Source: Aquabacterium soli (lineage in GTDB: Bacteria > Pseudomonadota > Gammaproteobacteria > Burkholderiales > Burkholderiaceae_C). Taken from it: a stretch of 64,000 nt of DNA. Below are positions 1 through 8,438 of this stretch, one piece after another. The stretch is taken from assembly GCF_003933735.1 (NCBI RefSeq), contig NZ_RSED01000008.1, forward strand, positions 218,654 through 282,653. Reading direction: 5' to 3'. The translations under genes were made by a program, and so were the position numbers. A model generated the notes under the pieces. The model searched no databases. It saw only the letters and a program-made list of their open reading frames with translations, and had not been told where the DNA came from. How positions within the stretch are numbered: position 1 is the first letter of the stretch; the number at the start of each line of letters is the position of its first letter.

Positions 1-537
1 GTCATCAAGCAGGCCGGCGAACTGTTGCGTCAGGCCGATGCCCGGGGTGCCATCAACTTCCACGGCAACGTCGAAGGCAACGACATTTTCAAGGGCACGA
101 CCGATCTGGTGGTGTGCGACGGCTTCGTCGGCAACGTGGCGCTCAAGACGGCCGAAGGCCTGGCCACGCTGTTTGCGTCAGTCATCAAGCAAGAGTTCAC
201 TCGTAACATCTTCACCAAGCTTGTGGCCATCGTCGCGCTTCCGGTTCTATCGCACTTCAAAAAGCGCATGGATCACCGCCGTTACAACGGTGCTGCCTTG
301 CTGGGTTTGAGGGGGCTGGTGTTCAAAAGCCATGGCTCGGCGGATGCCTTTTCTTTCGAGCAGGCCCTCAACAGGGCCTATCATGCGGCCCGGCACCGTC
401 TGCTGGACCGTGTCCACGACCGCATCGCGGCCACCGTGGGCAGTCTTCCAGCGGAGGGTGCACAACCTTCCGTAGACAACCCACAAGGTGATGGTGTCAC
501 GTCAACCCCGCATACCCCCGTGGGGCGCGTGGCCTGA
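1..537 (+). CDS. plsX: Phosphate acyltransferase PlsX, C-terminal part (5' end outside window)
   Basis: The reading frame is open from the first base and encodes the last 178 residues of PlsX. PlsX converts acyl-ACP and phosphate to acyl-phosphate, the donor for the first acylation of glycerol-3-phosphate in phospholipid synthesis; it is a peripheral membrane enzyme. The segments [24 protein letters not shown] and [11 protein letters not shown] are typical of the family's C-terminal half. The last 40 residues or so are low in complexity and are probably a lineage-specific tail. It lies directly upstream of fabH, the usual plsX-fabH order, with only 10 bases between stop and the fabH start. 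The start codon is not in the window. Confidence 0.95.
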   Translation, partial: VIKQAGELLRQADARGAINFHGNVEGNDIFKGTTDLVVCDGFVGNVALKTAEGLATLFASVIKQEFTRNIFTKLVAIVALPVLSHFKKRMDHRRYNGAALLGLRGLVFKSHGSADAFSFEQALNRAYHAARHRLLDRVHDRIAATVGSLPAEGAQPSVDNPQGDGVTSTPHTPVGRVA

Positions 538-547
538 CCTCTACTCG

Positions 548-1564
548 ATGACCCAAACATCCCCCGTGTCCGGCGGGGCGGCGGCGCGAACCACGTACGC
601 CCGCATTGCCGGAACAGGCAGCTACCTGCCACCCAGGCGTCTGAGCAACCAGGCGCTCGCCGAGCAACTGGCCCGAGACGGTGTCGAGACATCCGATGAC
701 TGGATCGTGGAGCGCACCGGCATCCGCTTCCGGCATTTCGCCGACGAGGGCGTCACCTCCAGTGATCTGGGGGTGCAGGCCGCGCGCCAGGCCATCGAGG
801 CCGCCGGCTGCGAGCCGTCTGACATCGACCTCATCATCTGCGCAACGTCCACGCCGGACATGGTGTTTCCCTCCACCGCCTGCCTGATCCAGCACAAGCT
901 GGGTGTGGCTGGCTGCGCCGCCTTCGACGTGCAGGCCGTGTGCTCCGGTTTCGTCTATGCACTTGGCGTGGCCGACAGCATGATCCGCTCGGGCGCGGCG
1001 CGCAAGGCGCTGATCATCGGCGCAGAGGTGTTTTCGCGCCTGCTGGATTTCAAGGACCGCACCACCTGTGTGCTGTTCGGTGACGGTGCCGGCGCGGTGG
1101 TGCTCGAAGCCAGTGACCAGCCCGGCATCCTGGCCTCGCGCTTGCATGCCGATGGCCGCCACGCCGACATCCTGTGCGCACCTGGCGCCATCGCGGGCGG
1201 GCACGTGCTGGGCGATCCCTTTCTCAAGATGCAGGGCCAGGCCGTGTTCAAGCTGGCCATCAGCGTGATGGACAGCGTCACCAGCGAGGTGTTGTCTGCC
1301 GCGGGCGTCGATGCGGGGTCGGTGGACTGGCTGGTGCCCCACCAGGCCAACATCCGTATCATGCAGACGGCCGCACGCAAGCTGGGCATGCGCATGGACC
1401 AGTTGGTGGTCACCGTGGACCAGCACGGCAACACCTCGGCTGCCTCGATTCCCCTGGCGCTGGACCACGCCGTTCGGCAAGGCCAGGTCCAGCGCGGCCA
1501 ACGGCTGTTGCTCGAAGGCATGGGCGGCGGCTTCACCTGGGGCGCCGTCCTGCTGGATTACTGA
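548..1564 (+). CDS. fabH: Beta-ketoacyl-ACP synthase III (FabH)
   Basis: FabH starts fatty-acid chains by condensing acetyl-CoA with malonyl-ACP. The 338-residue protein keeps the full catalytic triad: Cys132 in [10 protein letters not shown], His265 in PHQANIRIM and Asn295 in HGNTSAAS. These sit about 20 residues later than in E. coli FabH because of an N-terminal extension ([16 protein letters not shown]). ATG 548 was chosen because it is the first ATG after the plsX stop. A GTG at 488 would overlap plsX and add 20 unlikely residues. No clear Shine-Dalgarno precedes 548, so translation may depend on coupling to plsX. It is the second gene of the plsX-fabHDG-acpP-fabF cluster. Confidence 0.95.
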   Translation: MTQTSPVSGGAAARTTYARIAGTGSYLPPRRLSNQALAEQLARDGVETSDDWIVERTGIRFRHFADEGVTSSDLGVQAARQAIEAAGCEPSDIDLIICATSTPDMVFPSTACLIQHKLGVAGCAAFDVQAVCSGFVYALGVADSMIRSGAARKALIIGAEVFSRLLDFKDRTTCVLFGDGAGAVVLEASDQPGILASRLHADGRHADILCAPGAIAGGHVLGDPFLKMQGQAVFKLAISVMDSVTSEVLSAAGVDAGSVDWLVPHQANIRIMQTAARKLGMRMDQLVVTVDQHGNTSAASIPLALDHAVRQGQVQRGQRLLLEGMGGGFTWGAVLLDY

Positions 1565-1613
1565 GCGCCTGCGCCGCAGCATCTCCCCCACAACATCAAC
1601 ACAACAACACGCC

Positions 1614-2552
1614 ATGACCGCTTTCGCATTCGTGTTTCCTGGACAAGGCTCGCAGTCGGTGGGCATGCTCGACGCCTGGGGTGATCACCCCGCCGTGCGC
1701 GCCACGCTGGTTGAAGCGTCCGACGCCCTGGGCGAAGACATCGCTGCCCTGATCGCGCAGGGCCCCAAGGAGCAACTGGACCTGACCACCAACACACAGC
1801 CTGTGATGCTCACCGCTGGCGTGGCGTGCTGGCGCGCCTGGCAGGCCGACACGGGCCTGGTGCCCGCTGCTGTGGCTGGCCATTCGCTGGGCGAGTACAC
1901 CGCCCTGGTGGCCGCCGGCGTGCTCACATTGAAAGATGCGTTGCCGCTGGTGCGTTTCCGTGCCCAATCCATGCAAGAGGCCGTGCCCGTGGGCACAGGC
2001 GGCATGGCTGCCATCCTGGGGATGGACGCTGAGGCTGTGAAGGCTGGTTGCCTGGAGGCGGCCAGGCTGTCCGGTGAGGCGGTCGAAGCGGTGAACTTCA
2101 ACGATCCGAAGCAGACGGTGATCGCCGGCACCAAGGCCGGTGTCGAAAAGGCCTGCGAGGTGCTCAAGGCGGCTGGCGCCAAGCGCGCACTGCCATTGCC
2201 TGTGTCCGCGCCGTTCCACTCCAGCCTGATGAAGCCTGCCGCGGAGCGCCTGAAGGAAAAGCTGGCCGCCACGCCCTTTGCCGTGCCGGCCATCCCGGTG
2301 ATCAACAACATCGATGTGGCCGCAGCGACCGAGGCCGATGCGATCCGTGATGCCCTGTATCGCCAGGCCTTTGGGCCGGTGCGCTGGGTGGAAACCATCC
2401 AGGCGCTCAAAGCCCGTGGCCTCACACACGTGATCGAGTGTGGCCCTGGCAAGGTGCTGGCAGGCATGGTCAAGCGCATCGACGGCGATCTCGTGTCGGC
2501 CGCTGTGTTCGATCCTGCCTCGCTGCAAGAGGCGAAAGGGCTGCTGGCATGA
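1614..2552 (+). CDS. fabD: Malonyl-CoA:ACP transacylase (FabD)
   Basis: FabD loads malonyl groups from CoA onto acyl carrier protein for chain elongation. The 312-residue protein opens with the family signature FVFPGQGSQ, carries the nucleophile elbow GHSLGE with Ser91, and has the catalytic His202 in SAPFHSSL. The length fits the family (about 310). ATG 1614 was chosen because it gives the conserved N-terminus MTAFAFVFPGQGSQ; the frame stays open upstream inside fabH but that part is a shadow. Its stop codon overlaps the fabG start in an ATGA, implying translational coupling. Confidence 0.97.
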   Translation: MTAFAFVFPGQGSQSVGMLDAWGDHPAVRATLVEASDALGEDIAALIAQGPKEQLDLTTNTQPVMLTAGVACWRAWQADTGLVPAAVAGHSLGEYTALVAAGVLTLKDALPLVRFRAQSMQEAVPVGTGGMAAILGMDAEAVKAGCLEAARLSGEAVEAVNFNDPKQTVIAGTKAGVEKACEVLKAAGAKRALPLPVSAPFHSSLMKPAAERLKEKLAATPFAVPAIPVINNIDVAAATEADAIRDALYRQAFGPVRWVETIQALKARGLTHVIECGPGKVLAGMVKRIDGDLVSAAVFDPASLQEAKGLLA

Positions 2553-3292
2553 GCGAGAACACCCCCCCGATTGCGCTGGTCACCGGCGCCAGCCGCGGCA
2601 TCGGCCAGGCCATTGCCCGCACCCTGGCCCAGCGGGGCTTCACCGTGATCGGCACGGCCACCTCCGAAGCCGGTGCCCAGGGCATCTCGGAGGCGCTCGC
2701 CGCCTTCCCGGGCAGCCGTGGCGCGGTGCTCAACGTCAATGACGCCGCTGCGGCCGATGCGCTGATCGAGGGAATCGTCAAGGAATTCGGTGGGCTGCAT
2801 GTGCTGGTCAACAACGCGGGCATCACCCGCGACACCCTGGCCATGCGCATGAAGGACGAAGACTTCGACGCGGTGCTCGACACCAACCTCAAGTCCGTGT
2901 TCCGCCTCAGCCGCGCAGTGATGCGCCCGATGATGAAACAGCGCCACGGCCGCATCATCAATGTCACCTCGGTGGTGGGCGCCACCGGCAACGCCGGCCA
3001 GGCCAATTACGTGGCGGCCAAGGCCGGTGTGGCCGGCATGAGCCGTGCGCTGGCGCGCGAGCTGGGCAGCCGCAACATCACCGTCAACTGCGTGGCGCCG
3101 GGTTTCATCGACACCGACATGACCCGCGCCCTGTCTGAAGAGCAGCACGCTGCCCTGAAGGCACAGATACCGCTGGGCCGCCTGGGGCAGCCGCAAGACA
3201 TTGCTGAAGCCGTGGCCTTTCTGGCCTCGCCGGCTGCCGCCTACATCACTGGCAGTGAAATGCACGTGAATGGCGGCATGTTCATGAATTGA
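2549..3292 (+). CDS. fabG: 3-oxoacyl-ACP reductase (FabG)
   Basis: FabG is the NADPH-dependent reductase of the elongation cycle and a short-chain dehydrogenase. The 247-residue protein has the cofactor motif TGASRGIG near the N-terminus, the NNAG motif, and the catalytic Ser141, Tyr154 and Lys158 (YVAAK). Its C-terminus (GGMFMN) is the usual FabG ending. The ATG lies inside the last codons of fabD (4-base overlap), so the two are probably coupled. A gap of about 110 bases that may hold an acpP promoter follows. Confidence 0.97.
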   Translation: MSENTPPIALVTGASRGIGQAIARTLAQRGFTVIGTATSEAGAQGISEALAAFPGSRGAVLNVNDAAAADALIEGIVKEFGGLHVLVNNAGITRDTLAMRMKDEDFDAVLDTNLKSVFRLSRAVMRPMMKQRHGRIINVTSVVGATGNAGQANYVAAKAGVAGMSRALARELGSRNITVNCVAPGFIDTDMTRALSEEQHAALKAQIPLGRLGQPQDIAEAVAFLASPAAAYITGSEMHVNGGMFMN

Positions 3293-3303
3293 AGAAGTAT
3301 TGA

Positions 3304-3645
<342 letters not shown>

Positions 3646-3660
3646 GCTTTCCAGCCGTGA

Positions 3661-3682
3661 ACAAGGCCCTTCGGGGCCTTGT
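3661..3682 (+). terminator. Perfect hairpin between acpP and fabF, probable partial terminator
   Basis: ACAAGGCCC and GGGCCTTGT form a perfect 9-bp stem around a TTCG tetraloop, 15 bases after the acpP stop. There is no long T-run after it (CCGTCTTCTC), so it may act as a leaky terminator or as a 3'-end stabiliser giving more acpP than fabF transcript. The structure is seen directly; its effect is inferred. Confidence 0.6.
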
Positions 3683-3717
3683 CCGTCTTCTCTCCGAACA
3701 TCAGCCATTACCCAAGC

Positions 3718-4962
3718 ATGACCCGTCGTCGCGTCGTCGTCACCGGCCTGGGCCTCGTCACCCCCGTGGGCAACACGGTCGATGAGTCCTGGAAGAACCT
3801 CATTGCTGGCAAGCCCGGCATCGCCAACATCACCAAGTTCGATGCGTCGGGCCTGGCGGCCAAGTTCGCCGGTGAGGTCAAGGGCTTCAACATCGAAGAC
3901 TACATCTCGGCCAAAGAAGCCCGCCACATGGATACCTTCATCCATTACGGGCTCGCGGCCAGCATGCAGGCGGTGCGCGATTCGGGCCTGCCCACGGGCG
4001 AGGTCCTCAAACCCGAGGTGGCCGAGCGCATTGGCTGCCTGGTGGGCTCGGGCATTGGCGGCCTGCCGCTGATCGAGGAGACCCACAAGGAATACACGGA
4101 GAAGGGCGCGCGCCGCATTTCTCCATTCTTCGTGCCGGCCTCGATCATCAACATGATCTCGGGCCACGTGTCGATCCAGTACGGCTTCAAGGGGCCCAAC
4201 CTGGCCATCGTCACGGCGTGCACCACCGGCCTGCACAGCATCGGCCAGGCCGCGCGCATGATCGAGTACGGTGATGTGGATGTCATGGTGGCCGGCGGTG
4301 CCGAATCCACCGTGTCGCCGTTGGGCGTGGGTGGTTTTGCGGCTGCCCGCGCGCTGTCCACCCGCAACGACGATCCGGCCACCGCGTCCCGCCCCTGGGA
4401 CAAGGACCGTGACGGCTTCGTGCTGGGCGAAGGCGCCGGCGTGATGGTGCTCGAAGAGTACGAGCACGCCAAGGCGCGCGGCGCCAAGATCTACGCCGAA
4501 CTGGTCGGCTTCGGCATGAGCGCCGATGCCTATCACATGACCGCTCCCGATGTGGACGGCCCCAGGCGCTCCATGCAGAACGCGCTGCGCAACGCCGGGA
4601 TCAATGGTGATGAGGTGCAGTACCTCAACGCGCATGGCACGTCCACCCCGCTGGGCGATACCAACGAGACCAATGCGATCAAGCTGGCCTTCGGTGACCA
4701 TGCCAAGAAGCTGGTGGTCAACTCCACCAAGTCGATGACCGGCCACCTGCTGGGTGGCGCCGGCGGCATCGAATCGGTGTTCACGGTGCTGGCCATCCAC
4801 CACCAGATCTCGCCACCGACCATCAACATCTTCAACCAGGACCCGGAGTGCGACCTGGATTACTGCGCCAACACGGCGCGCGAGATGAAGATCGACGTGG
4901 CCCTGAAGAACAACTTCGGCTTCGGCGGCACCAACGGTTCGCTGGTGTTCAAGCGCATTTGA
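3718..4962 (+). CDS. fabF: Beta-ketoacyl-ACP synthase II (FabF)
   Basis: FabF condenses malonyl-ACP with acyl-ACP during elongation and helps adjust unsaturated chain length with temperature. The 414-residue protein has the complete Cys-His-His triad: Cys168 in [11 protein letters not shown], His306 in [11 protein letters not shown] and His343 in [15 protein letters not shown] 3718 yields [19 protein letters not shown], the normal FabF start; a TTG at 3679 lies in the hairpin region and is rejected. Last gene of the fab cluster; a small membrane-protein gene follows after 44 bases. Confidence 0.97.
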   Translation: MTRRRVVVTGLGLVTPVGNTVDESWKNLIAGKPGIANITKFDASGLAAKFAGEVKGFNIEDYISAKEARHMDTFIHYGLAASMQAVRDSGLPTGEVLKPEVAERIGCLVGSGIGGLPLIEETHKEYTEKGARRISPFFVPASIINMISGHVSIQYGFKGPNLAIVTACTTGLHSIGQAARMIEYGDVDVMVAGGAESTVSPLGVGGFAAARALSTRNDDPATASRPWDKDRDGFVLGEGAGVMVLEEYEHAKARGAKIYAELVGFGMSADAYHMTAPDVDGPRRSMQNALRNAGINGDEVQYLNAHGTSTPLGDTNETNAIKLAFGDHAKKLVVNSTKSMTGHLLGGAGGIESVFTVLAIHHQISPPTINIFNQDPECDLDYCANTAREMKIDVALKNNFGFGGTNGSLVFKRI

Positions 4963-5006
4963 GTTCTTCGCGCCGCCACCGCCCGCATCCCGGCCACGCA
5001 TGGCTG

Positions 5007-5588
5007 ATGCCGCCGTCACCCAGCCATGGTGTGGTGGCAGGTCGGTGTGTGGCCGTGGTCATGGCCTGCCTGGCGTTGGTCTGGTGGGGTTCGCTGGCAT
5101 TTGATGCTTCGCTGGGGCGGGCAAGCTGGTGGTCCGTGCTGTTGGCCGCTGCACCCTTGCTGGCCTGGCTGGTGCCCGTGTACCGCTGGGCAAAGGCGCT
5201 CGAGCCTCAAGCCGAGCGCCTCGTGTACTGGCATCCACCAGCCTTGCGGCATGCTCTCGATGATCCATCCCGCCAGCGGGCGCCCGTTCGCTGGACCGAT
5301 GAAGAGGGCATTCCCTTAGACCTCCGTGTCGAGATGGACTTCGGTGCCGGAGTGCTGGTGCGCGTGCAGACCGCTGATGCTGGCGCGTGCCGTACTGCTC
5401 AAATGCAATGGCGCTGGATCGATGGCCGGTCCCTGCGCGGACCATGGCGCTGGCGCCTGATGTCAGCCGGCCGGCTCAGCCCCGCGCCCGCCGACGAGTG
5501 CGGGACGGCTGAGGCGATGGTGGCATCATGGGCACAGACGTCATCACAGAAAGCCATATTGCCCAAACCAGCCAGGAGGTCGGCATGA
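5007..5588 (+). CDS. Hypothetical membrane-anchored protein coupled to rpoE
   Basis: I do not recognise this 193-residue protein. Two hydrophobic stretches near the N-terminus (about residues 12-30 and 38-56, VVMACLALVWWGSLAF and LLAAAPLLAWLVPVY) predict a helical hairpin in the inner membrane. The rest is soluble and rich in Trp and Arg (WRWIDGRSLRGPWRWRL). Support for a real gene is that its stop overlaps the rpoE start in ATGA and that it fills the fabF-rpoE gap in the same strand and with similar base use. ATG 5007 is the best start; the frame is open further upstream into fabF. The position suggests a role linked to envelope stress, but that is context only. Confidence 0.6.
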   Translation: MPPSPSHGVVAGRCVAVVMACLALVWWGSLAFDASLGRASWWSVLLAAAPLLAWLVPVYRWAKALEPQAERLVYWHPPALRHALDDPSRQRAPVRWTDEEGIPLDLRVEMDFGAGVLVRVQTADAGACRTAQMQWRWIDGRSLRGPWRWRLMSAGRLSPAPADECGTAEAMVASWAQTSSQKAILPKPARRSA

Positions 5589-6268
5589 CACCGCCCGACC
5601 GATCCCCTCCGGATGCCGATCAGCCCTCGGGTGTGACAGGGCCGGTGGCGCCTGCCCAGACCTCCGTGGATGTCGATGCCGCGCTCGTGGCCCGGGTGCA
5701 GCAGGGCGACCAGCGCGCCTTCGAGATGCTGGTGATCAAGTACCGCCGCCGCATCGAGCGCCTGGTGGCACGGATGGTTCGCGATGTGGACCTGGTCGAG
5801 GACATCGCCCAGGAAACCTTCATCCGCGCCTACCGGGCCCTGCCGCAGTTCCGGGGCGAGAGCGCCTTCTACACCTGGCTCTACCGCATCGCCGTCAACA
5901 CCGCCAAGAAGGCGCTGATGCAGCTCAAGCGCGATCCGCTGGTGTCTGAATCGGCGCTGGCCGGCTCGGGCGATGACGACGATGAAACTTCCCGCGTCGA
6001 AAACGAACTCACCGATGGCGAGACACCCGAATCGGTGCTCGCCAGCCGGCAGATTGCCCGGACGGTGAACGAGGCCATTGAGGCCCTGTCTGACGAATTG
6101 CGCCAGGCCATCACCCTGCGGGAGATCGAAGGGCTGAGCTACGAAGAGATCTCCGAGATGATGAACTGCCCGATCGGAACGGTGCGTTCGCGGATCTTCC
6201 GGGCCCGCGAAGCCATTGCCCAGCGGCTCAAGCCTTTGCTTGACACCCGCGATGGCAAGCGCTGGTGA
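5585..6268 (+). CDS. rpoE: RNA polymerase sigma-E factor (RpoE/AlgU type)
   Basis: An extracytoplasmic-function sigma factor that redirects RNA polymerase to envelope-stress genes. In the 227-residue protein, region 2 runs about residues 37-105 (GDQRAFEMLVIKYRRRIERL, DLVEDIAQETFIRAYRAL, FYTWLYRIAVNTAKK) and region 4 about 160-215 (LRQAITLREIEGLSYEEIS, GTVRSRIFRARE). ATG 5585 was chosen because AGGAGG sits just upstream; an earlier ATG at 5528 has none. The first 35 residues are a proline-rich extension. It is followed by the anti-sigma factor rseA, then mucB and mucD, the standard sigma-E control set. Confidence 0.95.
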   Translation: MTPPDRSPPDADQPSGVTGPVAPAQTSVDVDAALVARVQQGDQRAFEMLVIKYRRRIERLVARMVRDVDLVEDIAQETFIRAYRALPQFRGESAFYTWLYRIAVNTAKKALMQLKRDPLVSESALAGSGDDDDETSRVENELTDGETPESVLASRQIARTVNEAIEALSDELRQAITLREIEGLSYEEISEMMNCPIGTVRSRIFRAREAIAQRLKPLLDTRDGKRW

Positions 6269-6321
6269 ACCCTTGTTCGAGGGGTATTTCGTGCTCTTGT
6301 GCACAGGCTGGCAAGGCAATG

Positions 6322-6350
6322 TGAACTTTTCTTGCTGTACGGTGTCTCTT
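6322..6350 (+). promoter_or_regulatory. Sigma-E-like promoter between rpoE and rseA
   Basis: TGAACTT (6322-6328) followed after 16 bases by TCTCTT (6345-6350, preceded by G) resembles the sigma-E consensus (GGAACTT, spacer 15-17, GTCTAA). It lies in the 116-base rpoE-rseA gap, 35 bases before the rseA ATG. If active it would let RpoE make its own anti-sigma factor and MucB without more rpoE. Motif match only; the -10 is imperfect. Confidence 0.45.
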
Positions 6351-6384
6351 GAATCGACGATCTGTCTGAACCGGGGTATGCGTC

Positions 6385-7161
6385 ATGTCTGATCACCCAT
6401 TTGACGACGAAGCAAAATCTTACGAAGCTCTCTCGGCGCTGGCCGATGGGCAGGCGGCCGACCATGAGATCGCGCGGGCTTGTGCAGCCTGGCGCGGCCA
6501 GGAAGACGCGCGTGAGCGCTGGCATGCCTATCAGCTGATCGGTGATGTGATGCGCTCGGACAGTCTGGCCCAGCCCGCTGGGTCTGATCAGGCCTTCCTG
6601 GACGCTTTCCGGGCCCGTCTGGCCCAGGAGCCCGTGGTGCTGGCGCCCGCCGCACTGGCAGCTGCCGTGATGCCCCCGGTGGTCGAACCTGCAGTGGCCA
6701 ACTTGTCCTATCCGCTGCACCGCCGGCGTTGGGCGGGCCCGGTGGCCGTGGCCGCAGGCTTCGTCATGGTCCTGGGGGCCGTGGTCACCACGCTGAACCC
6801 TGAAATGGGCCCGGCAGGTTCCCCCAATGCTCCGCAGCTGGCGCAGGGCGGGCGAGACGCCGTGGTGCCCGTGGCAGCCCAGGGCTGGGTCGGCCAGGAG
6901 GCTGCGCTGGCGCCCGCCTTGCGCTCCGGCTTGGTGGCCGACAGCTCGATGACCCGCCAGCCTGTCGAGGCCGCCCAGTCGTCATTCACCCGCAATGCCA
7001 ACGAAGCAGCCGCCGAGCGCGCCGGCCACTTGGTCATCATCCGCGATCCGCAACTCGACGAGTTCCTGGCAGCCCATCGTGAGCTGGCCTCGCCGGGCAC
7101 CTTCGTGCCGCCCGCCGGGCTGGTGCGCAGCGTCGCGTTCGAGGCGCCCGCAGGGCGTTGA
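6385..7161 (+). CDS. rseA: Anti-sigma-E factor RseA/MucA
   Basis: RseA holds RpoE at the inner membrane until regulated proteolysis frees it. The 258-residue protein has an N-terminal cytoplasmic anti-sigma domain (about residues 10-75; LSALADGQA and RWHAYQLIGDVMRSD are characteristic), one transmembrane helix near residues 115-135 (GPVAVAAGFVMVLGAVVTT) and a periplasmic tail. The gene follows rpoE and precedes mucB, whose product protects RseA from cleavage. ATG 6385 follows a 116-base gap with a sigma-E-like promoter. Confidence 0.9.
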   Translation: MSDHPFDDEAKSYEALSALADGQAADHEIARACAAWRGQEDARERWHAYQLIGDVMRSDSLAQPAGSDQAFLDAFRARLAQEPVVLAPAALAAAVMPPVVEPAVANLSYPLHRRRWAGPVAVAAGFVMVLGAVVTTLNPEMGPAGSPNAPQLAQGGRDAVVPVAAQGWVGQEAALAPALRSGLVADSSMTRQPVEAAQSSFTRNANEAAAERAGHLVIIRDPQLDEFLAAHRELASPGTFVPPAGLVRSVAFEAPAGR

Positions 7162-7181
7162 GCAGCCCTCGGAGGGCCCGA

Positions 7182-8264
7182 GTGACACGAGCGCTGCGCC
7201 ACCTGATGCCAAACAAGTCTCTGCCGCATGGCGCGCGCGCCTGCGGTGTGGCGTTGGCCCTCTCGGTCACGATGGCCCATGCCGCCAGCAACGAGGCCAG
7301 CGTCCCGGGGGCGGCACATGTTCCTGCGGCTGGGGCCTCCACGCCCGCGCACTGGCTGCGTCTGATGGGGCAGGCTGCTCAGAAGAGCAGCTACGAAGGC
7401 ACCGTCATGATGAGCACGGCCGGCCGTTCCGGCAGTGTTCAGGTCAGCCACCGTGTCCAGGGCCATGAGCAGTTCGAGCGCATGGAGCCGCTCGATGGCC
7501 CCGTTCGCCAGATCTACCGCCACAACGACGACATCCAGATCCTGTGGCCGCAGAAAAAGACCGTGCTCGTTCAGCAACGGGGTGCCTTGCTGGGTGTGCC
7601 GCGCCCCTGGGCCCAGCTCGACGATCGCGTGGCCGATGTCTATCAGATCGACCTGGTGGGGCAGCAGCGCTGGGCCGGCCACTCGTCCATGGTGCTCTTG
7701 CTGCGTGCCCGTGACCAGTTCCGTTATGCGCAGCGGGTGTGGGCAGAGCAGCGCTCCGGCCTGGTACTGCGCACCGAAACCCTGGCGTCCAACGGCCAGG
7801 TGCTGGAGTGGACTGCCTTCACGCAGGTGAACCTAGAACCCCCGGCTGCACGGGGCTGGGCCCTGCCCGATGCCAAGTCCCTGGTCGGATGGCGCTGGCT
7901 GCGCAGTGACCTCAAGAAAACCACATTGCCGCAGGAAGGGTGGCAGGTCAACGATCTGCCGCCGGGATTCCGCCTGCTGACGTGCGTGCGCCGTGGTGCC
8001 TCAGGCGTGCCGCCTTCATTGGCCGCCAGTGAGCCGGCCGCTCAGGGGCCTGATGTCGTGCAGGCCGTCTTCGGCGACGGCGTCACCCACGTGTCCGTGT
8101 TCATCGAGCCGTTTGACGGCAAGCGCCATGAGCGCGAACTGATGCTGGCACAAGGCGCTACGCAGACACTCAAGCGGCGCGTCGGTGACTGGTGGCTGAC
8201 GGTGGTGGGCGATGTGCCGGCCGCCACCGTGGTGCGCTTTGCATCGGCATTCCAGCGACCATGA
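7182..8264 (+). CDS. mucB: Periplasmic sigma-E regulator MucB/RseB
   Basis: MucB/RseB binds the periplasmic part of RseA and also senses misplaced lipid or lipoprotein. The 360-residue product has a basic N-terminus and hydrophobic signal sequence ending near AMAHAAS-type residues (VALALSVTMAHAAS), then the MucB/RseB N-terminal beta domain (WLRLMGQAAQKSSYEGTVM) and the smaller C-terminal domain (VTHVSVFIEPF). GTG 7182 is preferred because GGAGGG (7171-7176) lies five bases before it. A TTG at 7158 that overlaps the rseA stop is in frame and possible. Third gene of the rpoE operon. Confidence 0.9.
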   Translation: MTRALRHLMPNKSLPHGARACGVALALSVTMAHAASNEASVPGAAHVPAAGASTPAHWLRLMGQAAQKSSYEGTVMMSTAGRSGSVQVSHRVQGHEQFERMEPLDGPVRQIYRHNDDIQILWPQKKTVLVQQRGALLGVPRPWAQLDDRVADVYQIDLVGQQRWAGHSSMVLLLRARDQFRYAQRVWAEQRSGLVLRTETLASNGQVLEWTAFTQVNLEPPAARGWALPDAKSLVGWRWLRSDLKKTTLPQEGWQVNDLPPGFRLLTCVRRGASGVPPSLAASEPAAQGPDVVQAVFGDGVTHVSVFIEPFDGKRHERELMLAQGATQTLKRRVGDWWLTVVGDVPAATVVRFASAFQRP

Positions 8265-8438
8265 TGGGCGCGACGCGCCTCATGCGATTGGCGCATGAGC
8301 AAGCTACCTTCACGGCCTGTTTACCTGCTGCGACGATATCCGAGTCGTGCAAGCCCTGAACTGTCGGTCACACTCCTGTCCCAGATATTTTTCTGTCCTT
8401 CACGTCATCCATTGATCAACCTTCGAGGCCTCTCGTCC

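Noticed and set aside
8358..8384. GAACTG followed by TCCCAG as a second sigma-E promoter upstream of mucD
   Set aside because: The -35 is truncated and the -10 does not match; spacing to other TCTG motifs is wrong.
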